A stretch of DNA of 64,000 bases from an uncultured bacterium (lineage in GTDB: Bacteria; Hydrogenedentota; Hydrogenedentia; Hydrogenedentales; CAILVY01). The translations under genes were made by a program, and so were the position numbers. Positions 35,588 to 45,514 of the stretch are shown here, in pieces (the stretch's first letter is position 1; each line of letters begins with the position of its first letter). The DNA lies in contig CALEDJ010000049.1 of assembly GCA_937951485.1 (NCBI GenBank), forward strand, positions 5,246 through 69,245. Direction: 5' to 3'. The notes under the pieces are model-generated. The model saw only the letters and a program-made list of their open reading frames with translations. It was not told where the DNA came from and did not search any database.

Positions 35588-36955
35588 ATGGAAATGAAGC
35601 ATATTGTTTTTCTGGCGGGGCTTTTCCTTTGCATCCCCGCAGGTACTATCGCCGCTTCCCTTTCGCGGCGTATTCAAGCAATTGTGCTGATGGCCTGCGT
35701 TTTCTCCACAGCATTTATAGATAGTGTTGATGTAAATTTCATGGAGCGATGGTGGTACCGCGGCACCACACGCGCCATTGAGATTTCCTTTGTAGATTTT
35801 TTTGTCTCTGTCTTGTTGTTAAGCGCACTTGTTTCCGGCCTGCGCGGGAAAAGCCGCCTGTTCTGGCCTGCCGGGTTGGGATTGATGTTTGTTTTTTTTC
35901 TCTATTGCGTTTGCAGCGTCCTGCTCTCCGATCCCCGATTGTTTGGCCTGTTTGAGTTGTCGAAAATGATTCGCGGCCTTCTGGCTTTTCTCGCCATCGC
36001 GCTTTATGTGCGCACACCGCGCGATGTGTACCTGTTTATCGTTGTTATAGGGGTGGTTCTTGTTTTTGAAGGCTCTTGGGCGATTATGCAGCGCTATTTA
36101 TGGGGATATATGCGTGTCCGCGGTTCCTTTGTTCATCCAAGCGCGCTTGCCAATTATTGCTGTCTTCTGGCCCCCTTGCTGCTGGCGACCGCCTTGGCCA
36201 AAGTGAATCCGCTGGTGCAGGGCTTGTGTATTCTGGCGTGGACGCTTGCCGTTGTCGCGGCCATTCTCTCCATCACAAGAATGGCTATTATCACTCTCGT
36301 GGTCGTATCTTTCGGCATACTGGTCTTCGCACTGGCCTCTCATTTCAATCCCAAGAGGTTGTCGCTGGTGGCGCTGTTGGGCATCGTGGGATTGGGACTT
36401 TTTATCCGGGGCTACGACAGAATGATGGAGCGTCATCTGGGAATGGTGGCGCTGGAGGAAGCCGGGGTGGAAGGGGCTGGCCGCCGGGTCTATTACGCCG
36501 AAGCCCTGAACATGGCGAGCACCCATGTATTTGGCGTGGGATTGAACAATTGGTCGTGGTGGCTGAGCGAGGAAAAGGGGTATCCTTATCATAGCACCGA
36601 CGAACCGGGGGATGGATATCGGGCCGTGATGGCGCATTCCGCGTTTGCACTGGCGCTGGGGGAACTGGGCTGGCCCGGCCTGTTCATTTTTGTGGCGCTA
36701 TGGGGGCAATGGCTTTTTCTTTCCGGGCGTTTTCTTTTCGTGCCCAAACCGGACCTGTTGACCAATGTGTTGTCCGGGTGCTTTTTTTCCACCATCGCAG
36801 CCGCCTTGTCGGCGGTCACCGAGCACAATTTCAGAAGTCAGTTGTTTTTTATTGTCTTCAATATGGTGCTGGGCTTCATGGTTGGGGTGCGCAGAACGAA
36901 GATGCAAAGTGAATGTCGCCAATTCACCGTCCAGAACCTGAACCAATGGACATGA
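35588..36955 (+). CDS. O-antigen ligase/polymerase-like membrane protein (Wzy/WaaL)
   Basis: A 455-residue polytopic membrane protein with about 11-12 predicted helices and the large periplasmic loop typical of Wzy polymerases and WaaL ligases. Supporting pieces: VRGSFVHPSALANYCCLLAP, GAGRRVYYAEALNMASTHVF and FGVGLNNWSWWLSEEKG before a loop with HSAFALALGELGWPGLFIF, all typical of the O-antigen ligase domain. It probably joins repeat units in the periplasm. The ATG at 35588 is taken (35594 is possible); a 111-base gap separates it from the pyruvyl transferase and no promoter was seen there. It overlaps the next gene by four bases (ATGA at 36952). Confidence 0.87.
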   Translation: MEMKHIVFLAGLFLCIPAGTIAASLSRRIQAIVLMACVFSTAFIDSVDVNFMERWWYRGTTRAIEISFVDFFVSVLLLSALVSGLRGKSRLFWPAGLGLMFVFFLYCVCSVLLSDPRLFGLFELSKMIRGLLAFLAIALYVRTPRDVYLFIVVIGVVLVFEGSWAIMQRYLWGYMRVRGSFVHPSALANYCCLLAPLLLATALAKVNPLVQGLCILAWTLAVVAAILSITRMAIITLVVVSFGILVFALASHFNPKRLSLVALLGIVGLGLFIRGYDRMMERHLGMVALEEAGVEGAGRRVYYAEALNMASTHVFGVGLNNWSWWLSEEKGYPYHSTDEPGDGYRAVMAHSAFALALGELGWPGLFIFVALWGQWLFLSGRFLFVPKPDLLTNVLSGCFFSTIAAALSAVTEHNFRSQLFFIVFNMVLGFMVGVRRTKMQSECRQFTVQNLNQWT

Positions 36956-38223
36956 AGAGCACCATGCGTATTGTAGCCGTCCCCCGTCGCTTCGTTCATG
37001 AGGATTGGGGCGGGGTGGAGACGTATGTTCTGGAAACCGGCCAGCGGATTCAGGCCATGGGGCATCATCTGGAGGTGTTGTGCCCGGCCATTTTGACCGA
37101 CAAGATGCGGGAGGATGTCGGGGGCCTGCCGGTGACGCGCACGCCGTATTTCTACCCTTATTGGGGGCTGTCGGCCTCGGCGCGGATGCAACTGGACAAG
37201 GTGGGCGGCAATCTCTTTTCTTTTTCCTTGCTTCGGGCGTTGAAACGCATTCCGGATATAGACATCATCCACCTGCATACCGGGAAACGCTTGGGCGGCA
37301 TCGTACGGACGGTGGCGCAGCGCCGGCGGATTCCTTATGTCATCACCCTGCACGGCGGCTTCTATGACCTTCCGGACAGCGAGGTGCAGGCCATGATGGC
37401 GCCGACGCGCGGCGCGTTCGAGTGGGGGAAAGTGCTGGGCTGGTGGGTGGGGGCGCGCCGCGTACTGGATGACGCGGCGGCGGTCTTCTGCATCGGGCGG
37501 AAGGAACAGCGGGAGGTTTCGGCGCGCTTTCCCGGGAAACGGGTGGAATACATGCCGAACGGCGTACACGTGAAGCGCTTCACGCAGGGCGACGGTCCGC
37601 GTTTCCGACAGACCTGCGGTATTCCCCAAAACGCCCGCCTGCTGACGACCATCGCCCGCATCGCGCCCCCGAAGAACCAACTGCTGTTGGTTCGGGCATT
37701 GCCCGCATTGCGCCGGAAGGACCCCTCGGTCCATGTCGCCCTTGTCGGTTCTGTCAATGACCACGCTTATCATCAGGAATTGCTGCGCACCGCACGTGAA
37801 CTCGGAGTCGCCGACGCGGTGACCATCATTCCCGGTCTGCAGCCCGAAGACCCGCTGCTCGTGGACGCCTACCACGCCGCCGATGTCTTTGTGCTGCCCT
37901 CCGTCCACGAACCCTTCGGCATTGTCGTGCTCGAGGCGTGGGCCGCCGGACGACCGGTCGTCGCTGCCCGCGTAGGCGGTGTCCCCGACTTCGTGGACGA
38001 CGGTGTCAACGGCCTGCTTTTCGATCCCAGCGACCTGGAAGATTTCCTCCGCGCCTGCAACGCGCTTACGCCCGACCATGCCGCAGATCTCGTGGCTGCC
38101 GCCCGTCAAAAGGTGGACCAGTACGACTGGGATGCAAACACGGCGCGCTTGCTTCAAACCTATCTCGATGTGATCCAGGAATACGGACAAGGCCGCGAGA
38201 GAGATGATGGAAAAGTCAGGTGA
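36952..38223 (+). CDS. Family 4 glycosyltransferase
   Basis: A GT-B glycosyltransferase of about 423 residues. The start is uncertain: ATG 36952 overlaps the previous stop (ATGA), while 36946 or 36964 (with GAAGAG upstream) would also fit. The N-terminal domain has IVAVPRRFVHEDWGGVETYV and IDIIHLHTGKRLGG; the C-terminal nucleotide-sugar domain has VEYMPNGVHVKRF, RIAPPKNQLLLVRAL and the family E-x7-E motif HEPFGIVVLEAWAAG near residue 318. It is the last plus-strand gene of the polysaccharide operon and would add one sugar of the repeat unit to the lipid-linked acceptor in the cytoplasm. Confidence 0.9.
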   Translation: MKSTMRIVAVPRRFVHEDWGGVETYVLETGQRIQAMGHHLEVLCPAILTDKMREDVGGLPVTRTPYFYPYWGLSASARMQLDKVGGNLFSFSLLRALKRIPDIDIIHLHTGKRLGGIVRTVAQRRRIPYVITLHGGFYDLPDSEVQAMMAPTRGAFEWGKVLGWWVGARRVLDDAAAVFCIGRKEQREVSARFPGKRVEYMPNGVHVKRFTQGDGPRFRQTCGIPQNARLLTTIARIAPPKNQLLLVRALPALRRKDPSVHVALVGSVNDHAYHQELLRTARELGVADAVTIIPGLQPEDPLLVDAYHAADVFVLPSVHEPFGIVVLEAWAAGRPVVAARVGGVPDFVDDGVNGLLFDPSDLEDFLRACNALTPDHAADLVAAARQKVDQYDWDANTARLLQTYLDVIQEYGQGRERDDGKVR

Positions 38224-38313
38224 TGCAGGCACTCATTACGGGCAGCACGAGATGCGCCGTATGGCGTCATTAAAGATCAGAATGCCCTGATATTTCTGCA
38301 AGGTTCAGTCTTG

Positions 38314-39762
38314 TTACCACTGCCATCCGACGCGGCGCCGGAAATCGCGGAATTGGGGGAAGCGCATGAGGCGTTTGTAGACGGCGTACATGGAGGGACT
38401 GGAGCGTATCCAGGTGCCGAGGGTTTTACGGGCGATGGCAGGCAGGGTCCATTTTCCTTTGTACACTTTGTAGGCGAAGAGGAGATATTCCCGGCGGATT
38501 TGGCGTGGCGGGAAGCCGGGCAGGTTGAGGACGGGGCGGCGCCGTTCGAGAGTCATGTCCAAATCTCGGGGGATGAGGTTCATGGCGAGGCATTGGTCGT
38601 AGAGGACGGTGCCGGGGTAGGGGGTGAAGATGGAGAGGTAGTAGAAGTCGGGCACGCACTCGCGGGTGCATTGGACGGTTTCCTGGAAATCCTGCCAGGT
38701 CTCGCCCGGCAGCCCTTCGAGCACGTAGAGGCTGACCTTGAGTCCGTGGGCGCGGGCGGCGCGCACCGCGCGCAGCACGTCTTCGTTGCTGTAGCGGCGA
38801 TTGAGCACCTCGCTGCGGATGCGGGGGCTGCCGGATTCCAGACCGATGTTGACCGACGTGAAATGGGCGTTTTTGAGCGTTTCGAAAAAAGGCGCGAAAT
38901 CCTTGTTCGGCGTGATGCGGAGGTTGACGGAAAAGGTCATGGGCGCGGGACGTTTCCGGTTGAATTCGTTGAGTTGCGCGCAGAGGGCCTCGGCGTAGTC
39001 GGGCTTCGCGCCGATGGTCTCGACTTCGAAGTACACGTGCTTTACGGCGGGGTGGCGCGCGGCGAAGGCCTCCACTTCCTGAATGACGTTCTCCGGGGAC
39101 CGGAATCGCACGTATTGGCCGTCGGCCAGGGTCCGCAGTTTGTGGTTGCAGCAGTAGGTGCAACTGTAGGGGCAGCCCCGGCCCAGGAGGATGCAGGGGA
39201 CCGTGTCGGGGTCGTCCATCCATTCCAGCCACATGTCGCGGTCGGGAAGGGGCAGCGCGTCCAAATCCTGCAGAAAGGGCCGGGTCGGATTGCGCTGGAC
39301 GGCGTCGCCCTGTTTGATCCAGAGATTCGCAATCTCCGATGGCGTCCGGCCCGCTTCGAGTTGCTCCACCAGTTCCAGCATGGGGTGCTCCCCTTCGCCC
39401 ACGCACACTGCATCAAACGCGTCCTGAATCCCTTCCTGCGGATTCAGCGACACATGCGGCCCGCCCGCCACCAGGTACAGTTCGGGATGCATGCGCTTGA
39501 CGTGGGCGGCGATGTCGCGGATAAAGGGATACTCACTGAAAATGGCGGTGAATCCGACCAGGCGGGGCTGAAACGCGCGGATGGCGTCGTCAAGCACGGC
39601 GCGCGGCGTGTCCGGCGTCAACACAACCATGCGCGTCTCATGTCCGGCCTGTTTCAGGAAAGACGAGACGTAGGAAATGCCGAGGGGGATGGCGTTCTGA
39701 TCATAGAGCGGTTTTTCAATACTGCAATAGTGTTGAAAACTGGAGACGAAAAGTATCTTCAT
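38314..39762 (-). CDS. B12-binding-domain radical SAM protein
   Basis: A 482-residue radical SAM enzyme with an N-terminal cobalamin-binding-like domain (residues about 1-150: ILFVSSFQHYCS, AIPLGISYVSSFLKQAGHE, LVAGGPHVSLNPQE). The [4Fe-4S] motif CPYSCTYC (CxxxCxxC) is near residue 193 within LGRGCPYSCTYCCNHKLR, followed by VNIGLESGSPRIRSEVL, typical of the HemN/BchE-like group. Reactions in this class include methylation, thiolation and ring chemistry; the substrate is unknown. It is convergent with the polysaccharide operon and lies just downstream of a GT4 gene on the same strand (44 bases), so a role in modifying the glycan or its lipid is plausible (inference). Confidence 0.87.
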   Translation of the reverse strand: MKILFVSSFQHYCSIEKPLYDQNAIPLGISYVSSFLKQAGHETRMVVLTPDTPRAVLDDAIRAFQPRLVGFTAIFSEYPFIRDIAAHVKRMHPELYLVAGGPHVSLNPQEGIQDAFDAVCVGEGEHPMLELVEQLEAGRTPSEIANLWIKQGDAVQRNPTRPFLQDLDALPLPDRDMWLEWMDDPDTVPCILLGRGCPYSCTYCCNHKLRTLADGQYVRFRSPENVIQEVEAFAARHPAVKHVYFEVETIGAKPDYAEALCAQLNEFNRKRPAPMTFSVNLRITPNKDFAPFFETLKNAHFTSVNIGLESGSPRIRSEVLNRRYSNEDVLRAVRAARAHGLKVSLYVLEGLPGETWQDFQETVQCTRECVPDFYYLSIFTPYPGTVLYDQCLAMNLIPRDLDMTLERRRPVLNLPGFPPRQIRREYLLFAYKVYKGKWTLPAIARKTLGTWIRSSPSMYAVYKRLMRFPQFRDFRRRVGWQW

Positions 39763-39805
39763 ACATAACCTTTTTGCGACATTTCACGAAGATTCTTATC
39801 AGCGT

Positions 39806-40951
39806 TCACGTGCAGTTTATGGTGGCGATAATTTCCTTTATGGTGTCCTCCGCGGCGTGCCGCCAGTGGAACTGCGCCGCCCGGTCCAGCCCGGCGGCGA
39901 TATGCGCCGTCCGGCGTTCTGCATCGGATATCAACTCGGTCATTGCCGTGGCAATGGCGTTTTCGTCTTTTGGGTCAAAGAGGAGTGCGGCGTTGCCGGC
40001 GACTTCGGGCAGTGAGGAAATGTCCGCGCAGGCGACGGGCACGCCGCAGGCCATCGCTTCGAGGATGGGCATGCCGAAGCCTTCATAGAGCGAGGCGAAG
40101 ACGAAAAGGTCCGCGCCCCGGTAGATGTCGGGCAGGTCCCGTCCGTCCACAAATCCCGTAAAGCGGATATCCCTGCGCGCGCCGGATTCCGCGGCCGCCT
40201 GATGCACTTCCTCCGCGCGGGTCCAGTCGCTGCCCGCCAGCACAAGTTGATGCGGCAGAGCGGTGTTCTGCTTCATCTGCGTAAAAGCGCGAATGAGGCG
40301 CACATGGTTCTTGCCGGGATGTTCGATGCGGGAGATGTAGAGGATGTAGGGCGGTCGGATGCCATATTTCCCGCAGACGCGGTGCTGTGCCTCGGCCTTA
40401 TCGCCGGGGTGATAGGTGTCGCGGTCAACCCCGTGGGGGATGACGGCGATGCGACCGGCCGGTACACGGGCGAATTGGACAATGTCCCGCTTGGTGCATT
40501 CACTGACTGCAATCACTCTCGTCAGACGACGGACCAGGAACGGCAGGATGTGCCTGATGTAGAAGTCGCGCAGGGGATCATACTTTCCCGCCACATGGAT
40601 GCTTGAAAAATCGTGCACCGTGCCGACGGTTGGACATGGGAGCCGGAGGGGAAGCCGCCTGTTGGCAGCGGGCAGAAACACCGCGCCATAACGCCGCGTC
40701 CGGCATATCAGGGGCAACATTACGTTCTGCCACAGGATGTTGAGAATCGGATGTTGCCACCGCGTGCTGACTGGATAAATGGCGTAATTGTGCTGCGGCG
40801 GCAGAAAGACGCTTATTTCATCTTCATGGCCGATGACTTCAATGTGCAACTCAGGCGCCACCGCAGGGAACTCCCGCATCAGATGGATCAGATACTGCCC
40901 GATTCCCGAACGGCCTGCGTCACATGCAAACGTGACCACCCCGATTTTCAT
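39806..40951 (-). CDS. Family 4 glycosyltransferase
   Basis: A 381-residue GT-B glycosyltransferase. ATG 40951 is chosen because GGGAGA lies just upstream and it gives the classical opening KIGVVTFACDAGRSGIGQYL. Family motifs include VIAVSECTKRDIVQFARVP, IAVIPHGVDRDTYHPG, PYILYISRIEHPGKNHVRLI and YEGFGMPILEAMACGVPV near residue 287. It probably transfers a hexose in polymer repeat-unit assembly. Transcription runs toward the radical SAM gene; the promoter must lie in the large gap before 41558. Confidence 0.92.
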   Translation of the reverse strand: MKIGVVTFACDAGRSGIGQYLIHLMREFPAVAPELHIEVIGHEDEISVFLPPQHNYAIYPVSTRWQHPILNILWQNVMLPLICRTRRYGAVFLPAANRRLPLRLPCPTVGTVHDFSSIHVAGKYDPLRDFYIRHILPFLVRRLTRVIAVSECTKRDIVQFARVPAGRIAVIPHGVDRDTYHPGDKAEAQHRVCGKYGIRPPYILYISRIEHPGKNHVRLIRAFTQMKQNTALPHQLVLAGSDWTRAEEVHQAAAESGARRDIRFTGFVDGRDLPDIYRGADLFVFASLYEGFGMPILEAMACGVPVACADISSLPEVAGNAALLFDPKDENAIATAMTELISDAERRTAHIAAGLDRAAQFHWRHAAEDTIKEIIATINCT

Positions 40952-41342
40952 CCGGATTCTCCCGACGACGGCATCATATGTCAATACGTTATAAAAATGC
41001 AATCCGCATTAAATTAGAGGCATCCGTTGTTGTGGCAGCCGTTTCCTGTAAAAATCACCACACACGCCTGCACCACAAGAACAACGCAGCGCAGAAACGG
41101 GACTGAGCCGGGTGCGTCCGTCGCTGACGGACGAGAGGGGCCTGTCTTCTTTTTTTGCGCAATCAGCACAATCCCTTGGAAGCACAATGCTTTGAACGCG
41201 TGTGACGGGTACGGCGCTTCGTTTGCCCCAGTGCCGTGTGATTTCTGTTTTTCCCCTTGAATTGTCATGCTACAGCCTCCCTGATTGCCAACCGCAGGTT
41301 TTGGCAATTTGACGGATTTTGGGCGGCCGATGCGTCTTGTAC

Positions 41343-41358
41343 TGACAGATTTCTGTCA
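41343..41358. promoter_or_regulatory. Palindrome upstream of GH9 gene
   Basis: TGACAG, ATTT, CTGTCA, about 90-100 bases before the -24 element; its half-site TGACA/TGTCA also occurs in the palindrome at 8992-9009 with a different spacing. A further dyad with 8-bp arms (ATTGCCAA/TTGGCAAT) is at 41284-41308. Either could be an activator binding site. Confidence 0.4.
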
Positions 41359-41444
41359 ATCTCCGCGGCGGCGCGTCTTTCATCCGTTTTCAACATTTTA
41401 TCTAAGTCGTTCTGGCCAACAATTTATATTGTCCGGCACTGAAA

Positions 41445-41459
41445 TGGCATGCGCTTTGC
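41445..41459 (+). promoter_or_regulatory. Sigma-54-type promoter of GH9 gene
   Basis: TGGCATG-CGCT-TTGC fits the -24/-12 consensus with one change (T for C in GGCAC). GG at 41446-41447 and GC at 41458-41459 are 12 bases apart. The implied transcript starts about 85 bases before the ATG at 41558. Confidence 0.65.
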
Positions 41460-41557
41460 CTGTTCAGAAGTCGAATCAGAACGGATTCGGACAAAGGCGC
41501 ATGGAATGCCATCGATCCAGAAGGAATCAAAAAGGTGAACCCAGGAGGGTCGCAGCC

Positions 41558-44500
41558 ATGAAAAATTTCAGCGTCGTTCTTAGCGCTCCTGTTGCCATCC
41601 TGGCAATAATGATGATCACAGGTTGCCCGTCCGAGCCTGTGATGACGGTGACGCCGGAGCACGTCACAATATCGGTGGGCCGCATCGCTGTGCTGAATGT
41701 GCGGTCGCTCATCTATTCCGGCGAGTTCATATGGACCAGCAACAACCCCCAGGTGGCGACGGTGGATAACCAGGGCATTGTGAGGGGCGTGTCCGTGGGT
41801 GTGGCGGAGATAACGGTTGTGGAGCCATCAATCGGAGCATCGGCGGTCAGTACGGTCTACGTTGTCCCGAAAGAAAAAAGCGCGCTCATCTGGGATGGAG
41901 AGGCGCCCTTCAATTACTCATTCGGAAATCCGACAACAGAAAATCCTTTCCGCGGAAATTTCTGCTTCGAGGCCAATCCGGGTGTGGGGCAGCGCGCAAG
42001 AATAGAATTGCCGCGCCATTCCTGGCGTATGGATATTTCTAAATATGACGAAGTGTGGCTGTTTGTTCGGATGAGCGAGGAAGGTCGTTCTGCAAGCATG
42101 GACATCGGCGGGTGGCCGTATACCAGCAACCGGGTGGATCTGAGCGCGTATTCAGAGCAAAGAATGCTGAACACCTCCTGGCAACTTGTGCGGGTGCCCT
42201 TGAGTGCATTGAAAACCAGTGAGTATGACCTCTCAAAAGTGGAATCACTTTATTTTTATAAGGATGGCGGGAGTGTCAATTACAAGTTCTGTGTTGATGA
42301 GATATGGGCGGTATCACTTGATTCTCTCGGAACGGATGGAGGGCCGTTGATCGGTCAGTTAACCGGCCAGAATGCCGGCGAAATCCCCGTTCCAGGGTTC
42401 AGTACCCTCTCTCTGCCTGTCACCAATGTCGGAAGCGATACGCTCGAAATGCACTATGTTGAGTTTACGGGTGACGGCGCGTCCGCCTACAGTTGTTCGT
42501 TGCCCAAGGATCACATTGCGCTCGACCCGGGCGAAACCCGTTACCTGGAAATCATCTTTTCTCCTCGTGAAGCAGGATTGTTCGAGACAAGACTGGTCCT
42601 TCACCATTCCCTGACGGCCATGGGCACTACAACCTGGGTGCCGTTGCGGGGCGTTGGCATAGCGCCCAGGATGTCCTTTGGCGAGACCCGAATTGATTTC
42701 GGACACGTGGCCGTGGGTCGGTGCGTCACGCGGGTGTTGCAGATAGGGAATTCCGGCAATGCCGATTTGGTCCTGACGGATATCAACAGCAGTGGCGGTT
42801 GTTTTTCGGTTGCTCCAAACGCAGGCGTGTTGCGTCCGGGTGAAGTGTTGCATCTTACGGTAACCGCATGCCCGGAGACAACCGGTAATCTTCCTGGAAC
42901 CTTGAATTGGCTTTCCAACGACCCCAACAAGCCTCGGACCACCTTGCGGCTGACCCTTTATGGACTGGAACCGGGCAGTATCGGCAGGCTTGCTGTTTCG
43001 GTGGATGAAGTACGGTCCAGCAGTGTACGCCTCTCATGGGGAGTCTTGAATGACACAGATGAGATTCGCGTGCTGATAGGCCCCGAGCCGCCCGCGAGGC
43101 AGGAGGCCCCGCTGCCACTGCAACATGAGGTGGCACGACTTTCCGGGACGGCCAGCCGTTACGTCATTGACAATCTGGCGCCGGAGGTCAACGTTTTCAT
43201 CCGGGTTGAGGCGTTCCGGGAAGGTCGGATAATTGCAGAAAGAAACACGCATGCCCGAACGCTGGGAGGGCCTCGCGCTCCGCTTGACACACCGGTCAGA
43301 AATGTGCACATGTACGCACCGCATATTGTGCAGGTCGTCCTTGCAGACCAGCGCGTCCATTCATTCTCCGACACCTACGACTGGTATGATGGCGGGATCG
43401 ACGAAGTTGTGGGATATACGGGCGAACAATGGCAGCAGGGACCATGGACGGTCCGGCGCGCGAATGGAACTGAGATTGCGGTCTCCGCTGTCTACAGGAA
43501 CTCGATGCCCGTGGGTGACATCTACTATGAGATTGGCTGGGCAAGCAACGAAAATATCCAGTTGCACGATGTTGATCATCATCTGTTCCTGGTGCTGCGG
43601 GAAGCGGTGGGGAGTCCTGAGATATTGGAAATTCAGGGACCTTCTTTCGATTATGCAATCCTGACGGCAAATCGGCAACGGGAGACCCGCCACGCCGCTG
43701 CATATTTTCGCATGCCATTCAGTGATCGTTATCTTGAAACGCCGGTGATTCAGGTCAATCAGGTCGGATACAACCCGGCAGCCTCCATGCGGTACGCGTA
43801 TGTCTCGGGATGGATGGGGGACGGTGGTCCTCTTTCGCTCAACAACTTTCCAGGGACGGCGGATGTGGTTGTCGTTTCCGACAGTCCCATGAAGCCCCGG
43901 ACATCGCTGCCACTGCGTTTTGATATAACGCCGCGTTCAGATTTCGATGGGGAAGCCGGAACAGAGGTGAAGGAAATTGATCTGGCCGCCGTTCCCGCAT
44001 CTGAAAACGCCGTATATCATGTCCGCATCCCGGGAATCGGGGTTTCCTGGCCCACCCGTGTCAGCAGGAACGCAGTGTTTGAATCCTTTTATGTTGTTGC
44101 GCGCGGGATGTTTCACAACCGCTGGGCGGGGGACCTGCGACCGGAATTCACGGAATGGTCAAGGCCCCAGGATCACCTGACTGTTTTTACGGCGGACGTG
44201 CTGGATGACCCGTGGAAGATGTTTCCCCCCGACACGCCACAAACAGAGGAACGTCCATTGTTGGGCGGGCACCACGATGCAGGAGATTTCGACATCCGCG
44301 TTTTCCACGGTGTTGTCGCCCCTCTGCTCATGACGGCATTCGAAACCAGGCCGGAGGCCTTTACCGATGGCCAACTGGATATTCCCGAAAGCGGGAACGG
44401 CATTCCTGACTATCTTGATGAGGCGCTCTGGAGCGTCGCGGGGTGGGAACACCTTCAGGAGGCTGACGGAGGCGTACGACTTGGCGCGGAATCACATCGC

Positions 44501-45514
44501 CACCCCTATGGCATGTATCTGGCCAGTGACGATCCATTGCCTTACTGGACCTATAACCGATGCCCGATTCACACAGCGCGCGTCGCAGGCATATTCGCAC
44601 AGGCAGCGAGGCTGGTAGAACCATACGATGCGTATCGTTCGGCAATTCTGCGGCAGCGCGCTGTCAAGGCCTATGAGTATGCCGTCAACAACGGCGTAGA
44701 CGCATCCGTGGGCGGCCCCATCATGTATGCCGCGAGCGAACTGTTCCGATTGACCGGCGAAGAGCAATACAGGGAGATGGTCCATGCCACCTGGGAAGCG
44801 CACCGTCCAAGTTGGTCCGGACTTCCGAACATCTACTGGCGCGCAATCCAGTGGACAAGTTCCTTCATTAATCCCACCCAGCCCATCATGTGGGACTATC
44901 TGACCGGGTACCTTAACAGCGAATATGCCGATGCGGCGCATGTTACAGCCGCGTGGAACAACCTGATGTTTGCGCCCTCGCAGATGTTGCGTGACATGGA
45001 AACACGATATGCGCATCGCAATCTGAAGCCTGCAGGCTGGTCGCCAACGTGGGGAATGTCCACCTGTGTTGGGCAGTTTCTTTTCAAAATATATGCAGCG
45101 ATGCAACTGCATATTCTGGACCCTGTGGAATATCAGGCCGCGGTGGACGCCATCAGTCTTTCAGCAGACTATGTGCTGGGCTGCAATCCCCTTGGGCGCA
45201 CCTGGATTACCGGTCTGGGTTCCCGGCCGCCCATAACCCCCCGCCACGCCGACTCCCTTGTTTTCATTAAAAAGGGTCTGGGGCCTATGCCGGGATTGGC
45301 CGTTCCGGGGCCGTGGGAAAAACTTGATACGAATCTGAGACCGTATACCCGCTATGCCGGGCGTCTGGCATATCCAACCTATCCCGAACATCCCGTGCTG
45401 AGGCGTTATGCGGATGTGCATTGCTTCATCGCCTGCAACGAACCCGCCATCTGGCAGAATCAGGCTCCGCAGGCGCAACTGTTTGCATTCCAGTATCTGT
45501 CCAGTCTTCAGTAA
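41558..45514 (+). CDS. GH9-family glycoside hydrolase lipoprotein
   Basis: A 1318-residue surface lipoprotein. ATG 41558 has GGAGGG upstream and the signal peptide ends in lipobox ITGC. Domains in order: bacterial Ig-like group 2 (about 25-100), an uncharacterised beta-sandwich likely to bind carbohydrate, two ASH/choice-of-anchor-type Ig domains (about 270-460, IDFGHVAVGRCVTRVLQIGN), a fibronectin-III-like domain, the cellulase N-terminal Ig domain (IQVNQVGYNPAA near 740) and the GH9 alpha/alpha barrel. Catalytic residues are visible: GGHHDAGDFD near 906 (two Asp, catalytic base) and CNEPAIW near 1293 (acid Glu); GCNPLGRTWITGLG matches the family. GH9 enzymes cleave beta-1,4-glucans and related polymers. 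Next to a polysaccharide operon and behind a similar sigma-54 promoter, it may trim the exported polymer. Confidence 0.88.
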   Translation: MKNFSVVLSAPVAILAIMMITGCPSEPVMTVTPEHVTISVGRIAVLNVRSLIYSGEFIWTSNNPQVATVDNQGIVRGVSVGVAEITVVEPSIGASAVSTVYVVPKEKSALIWDGEAPFNYSFGNPTTENPFRGNFCFEANPGVGQRARIELPRHSWRMDISKYDEVWLFVRMSEEGRSASMDIGGWPYTSNRVDLSAYSEQRMLNTSWQLVRVPLSALKTSEYDLSKVESLYFYKDGGSVNYKFCVDEIWAVSLDSLGTDGGPLIGQLTGQNAGEIPVPGFSTLSLPVTNVGSDTLEMHYVEFTGDGASAYSCSLPKDHIALDPGETRYLEIIFSPREAGLFETRLVLHHSLTAMGTTTWVPLRGVGIAPRMSFGETRIDFGHVAVGRCVTRVLQIGNSGNADLVLTDINSSGGCFSVAPNAGVLRPGEVLHLTVTACPETTGNLPGTLNWLSNDPNKPRTTLRLTLYGLEPGSIGRLAVSVDEVRSSSVRLSWGVLNDTDEIRVLIGPEPPARQEAPLPLQHEVARLSGTASRYVIDNLAPEVNVFIRVEAFREGRIIAERNTHARTLGGPRAPLDTPVRNVHMYAPHIVQVVLADQRVHSFSDTYDWYDGGIDEVVGYTGEQWQQGPWTVRRANGTEIAVSAVYRNSMPVGDIYYEIGWASNENIQLHDVDHHLFLVLREAVGSPEILEIQGPSFDYAILTANRQRETRHAAAYFRMPFSDRYLETPVIQVNQVGYNPAASMRYAYVSGWMGDGGPLSLNNFPGTADVVVVSDSPMKPRTSLPLRFDITPRSDFDGEAGTEVKEIDLAAVPASENAVYHVRIPGIGVSWPTRVSRNAVFESFYVVARGMFHNRWAGDLRPEFTEWSRPQDHLTVFTADVLDDPWKMFPPDTPQTEERPLLGGHHDAGDFDIRVFHGVVAPLLMTAFETRPEAFTDGQLDIPESGNGIPDYLDEALWSVAGWEHLQEADGGVRLGAESHRHPYGMYLASDDPLPYWTYNRCPIHTARVAGIFAQAARLVEPYDAYRSAILRQRAVKAYEYAVNNGVDASVGGPIMYAASELFRLTGEEQYREMVHATWEAHRPSWSGLPNIYWRAIQWTSSFINPTQPIMWDYLTGYLNSEYADAAHVTAAWNNLMFAPSQMLRDMETRYAHRNLKPAGWSPTWGMSTCVGQFLFKIYAAMQLHILDPVEYQAAVDAISLSADYVLGCNPLGRTWITGLGSRPPITPRHADSLVFIKKGLGPMPGLAVPGPWEKLDTNLRPYTRYAGRLAYPTYPEHPVLRRYADVHCFIACNEPAIWQNQAPQAQLFAFQYLSSLQ

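Larger units (their letters stand above)
40952..41557. other. Divergent intergenic region with dyads and sigma-54 promoter
   Basis: About 600 bases between the minus-strand GT4 and the plus-strand GH9 gene. It contains an 8-bp stem (CGTCCGTC/GACGGACG, 41115-41133), a dyad ATTGCCAA-N9-TTGGCAAT (41284-41308), a TGACAG/CTGTCA dyad (41343-41358) and a -24/-12 element (41445-41459). No gene was seen. Confidence 0.6.

Noticed and set aside
38311-39768. Plus-strand frame of 485 codons opposite the radical SAM gene
   Set aside because: The minus strand has a clear CxxxCxxC radical SAM protein; the plus product is compositionally odd and motif-free.
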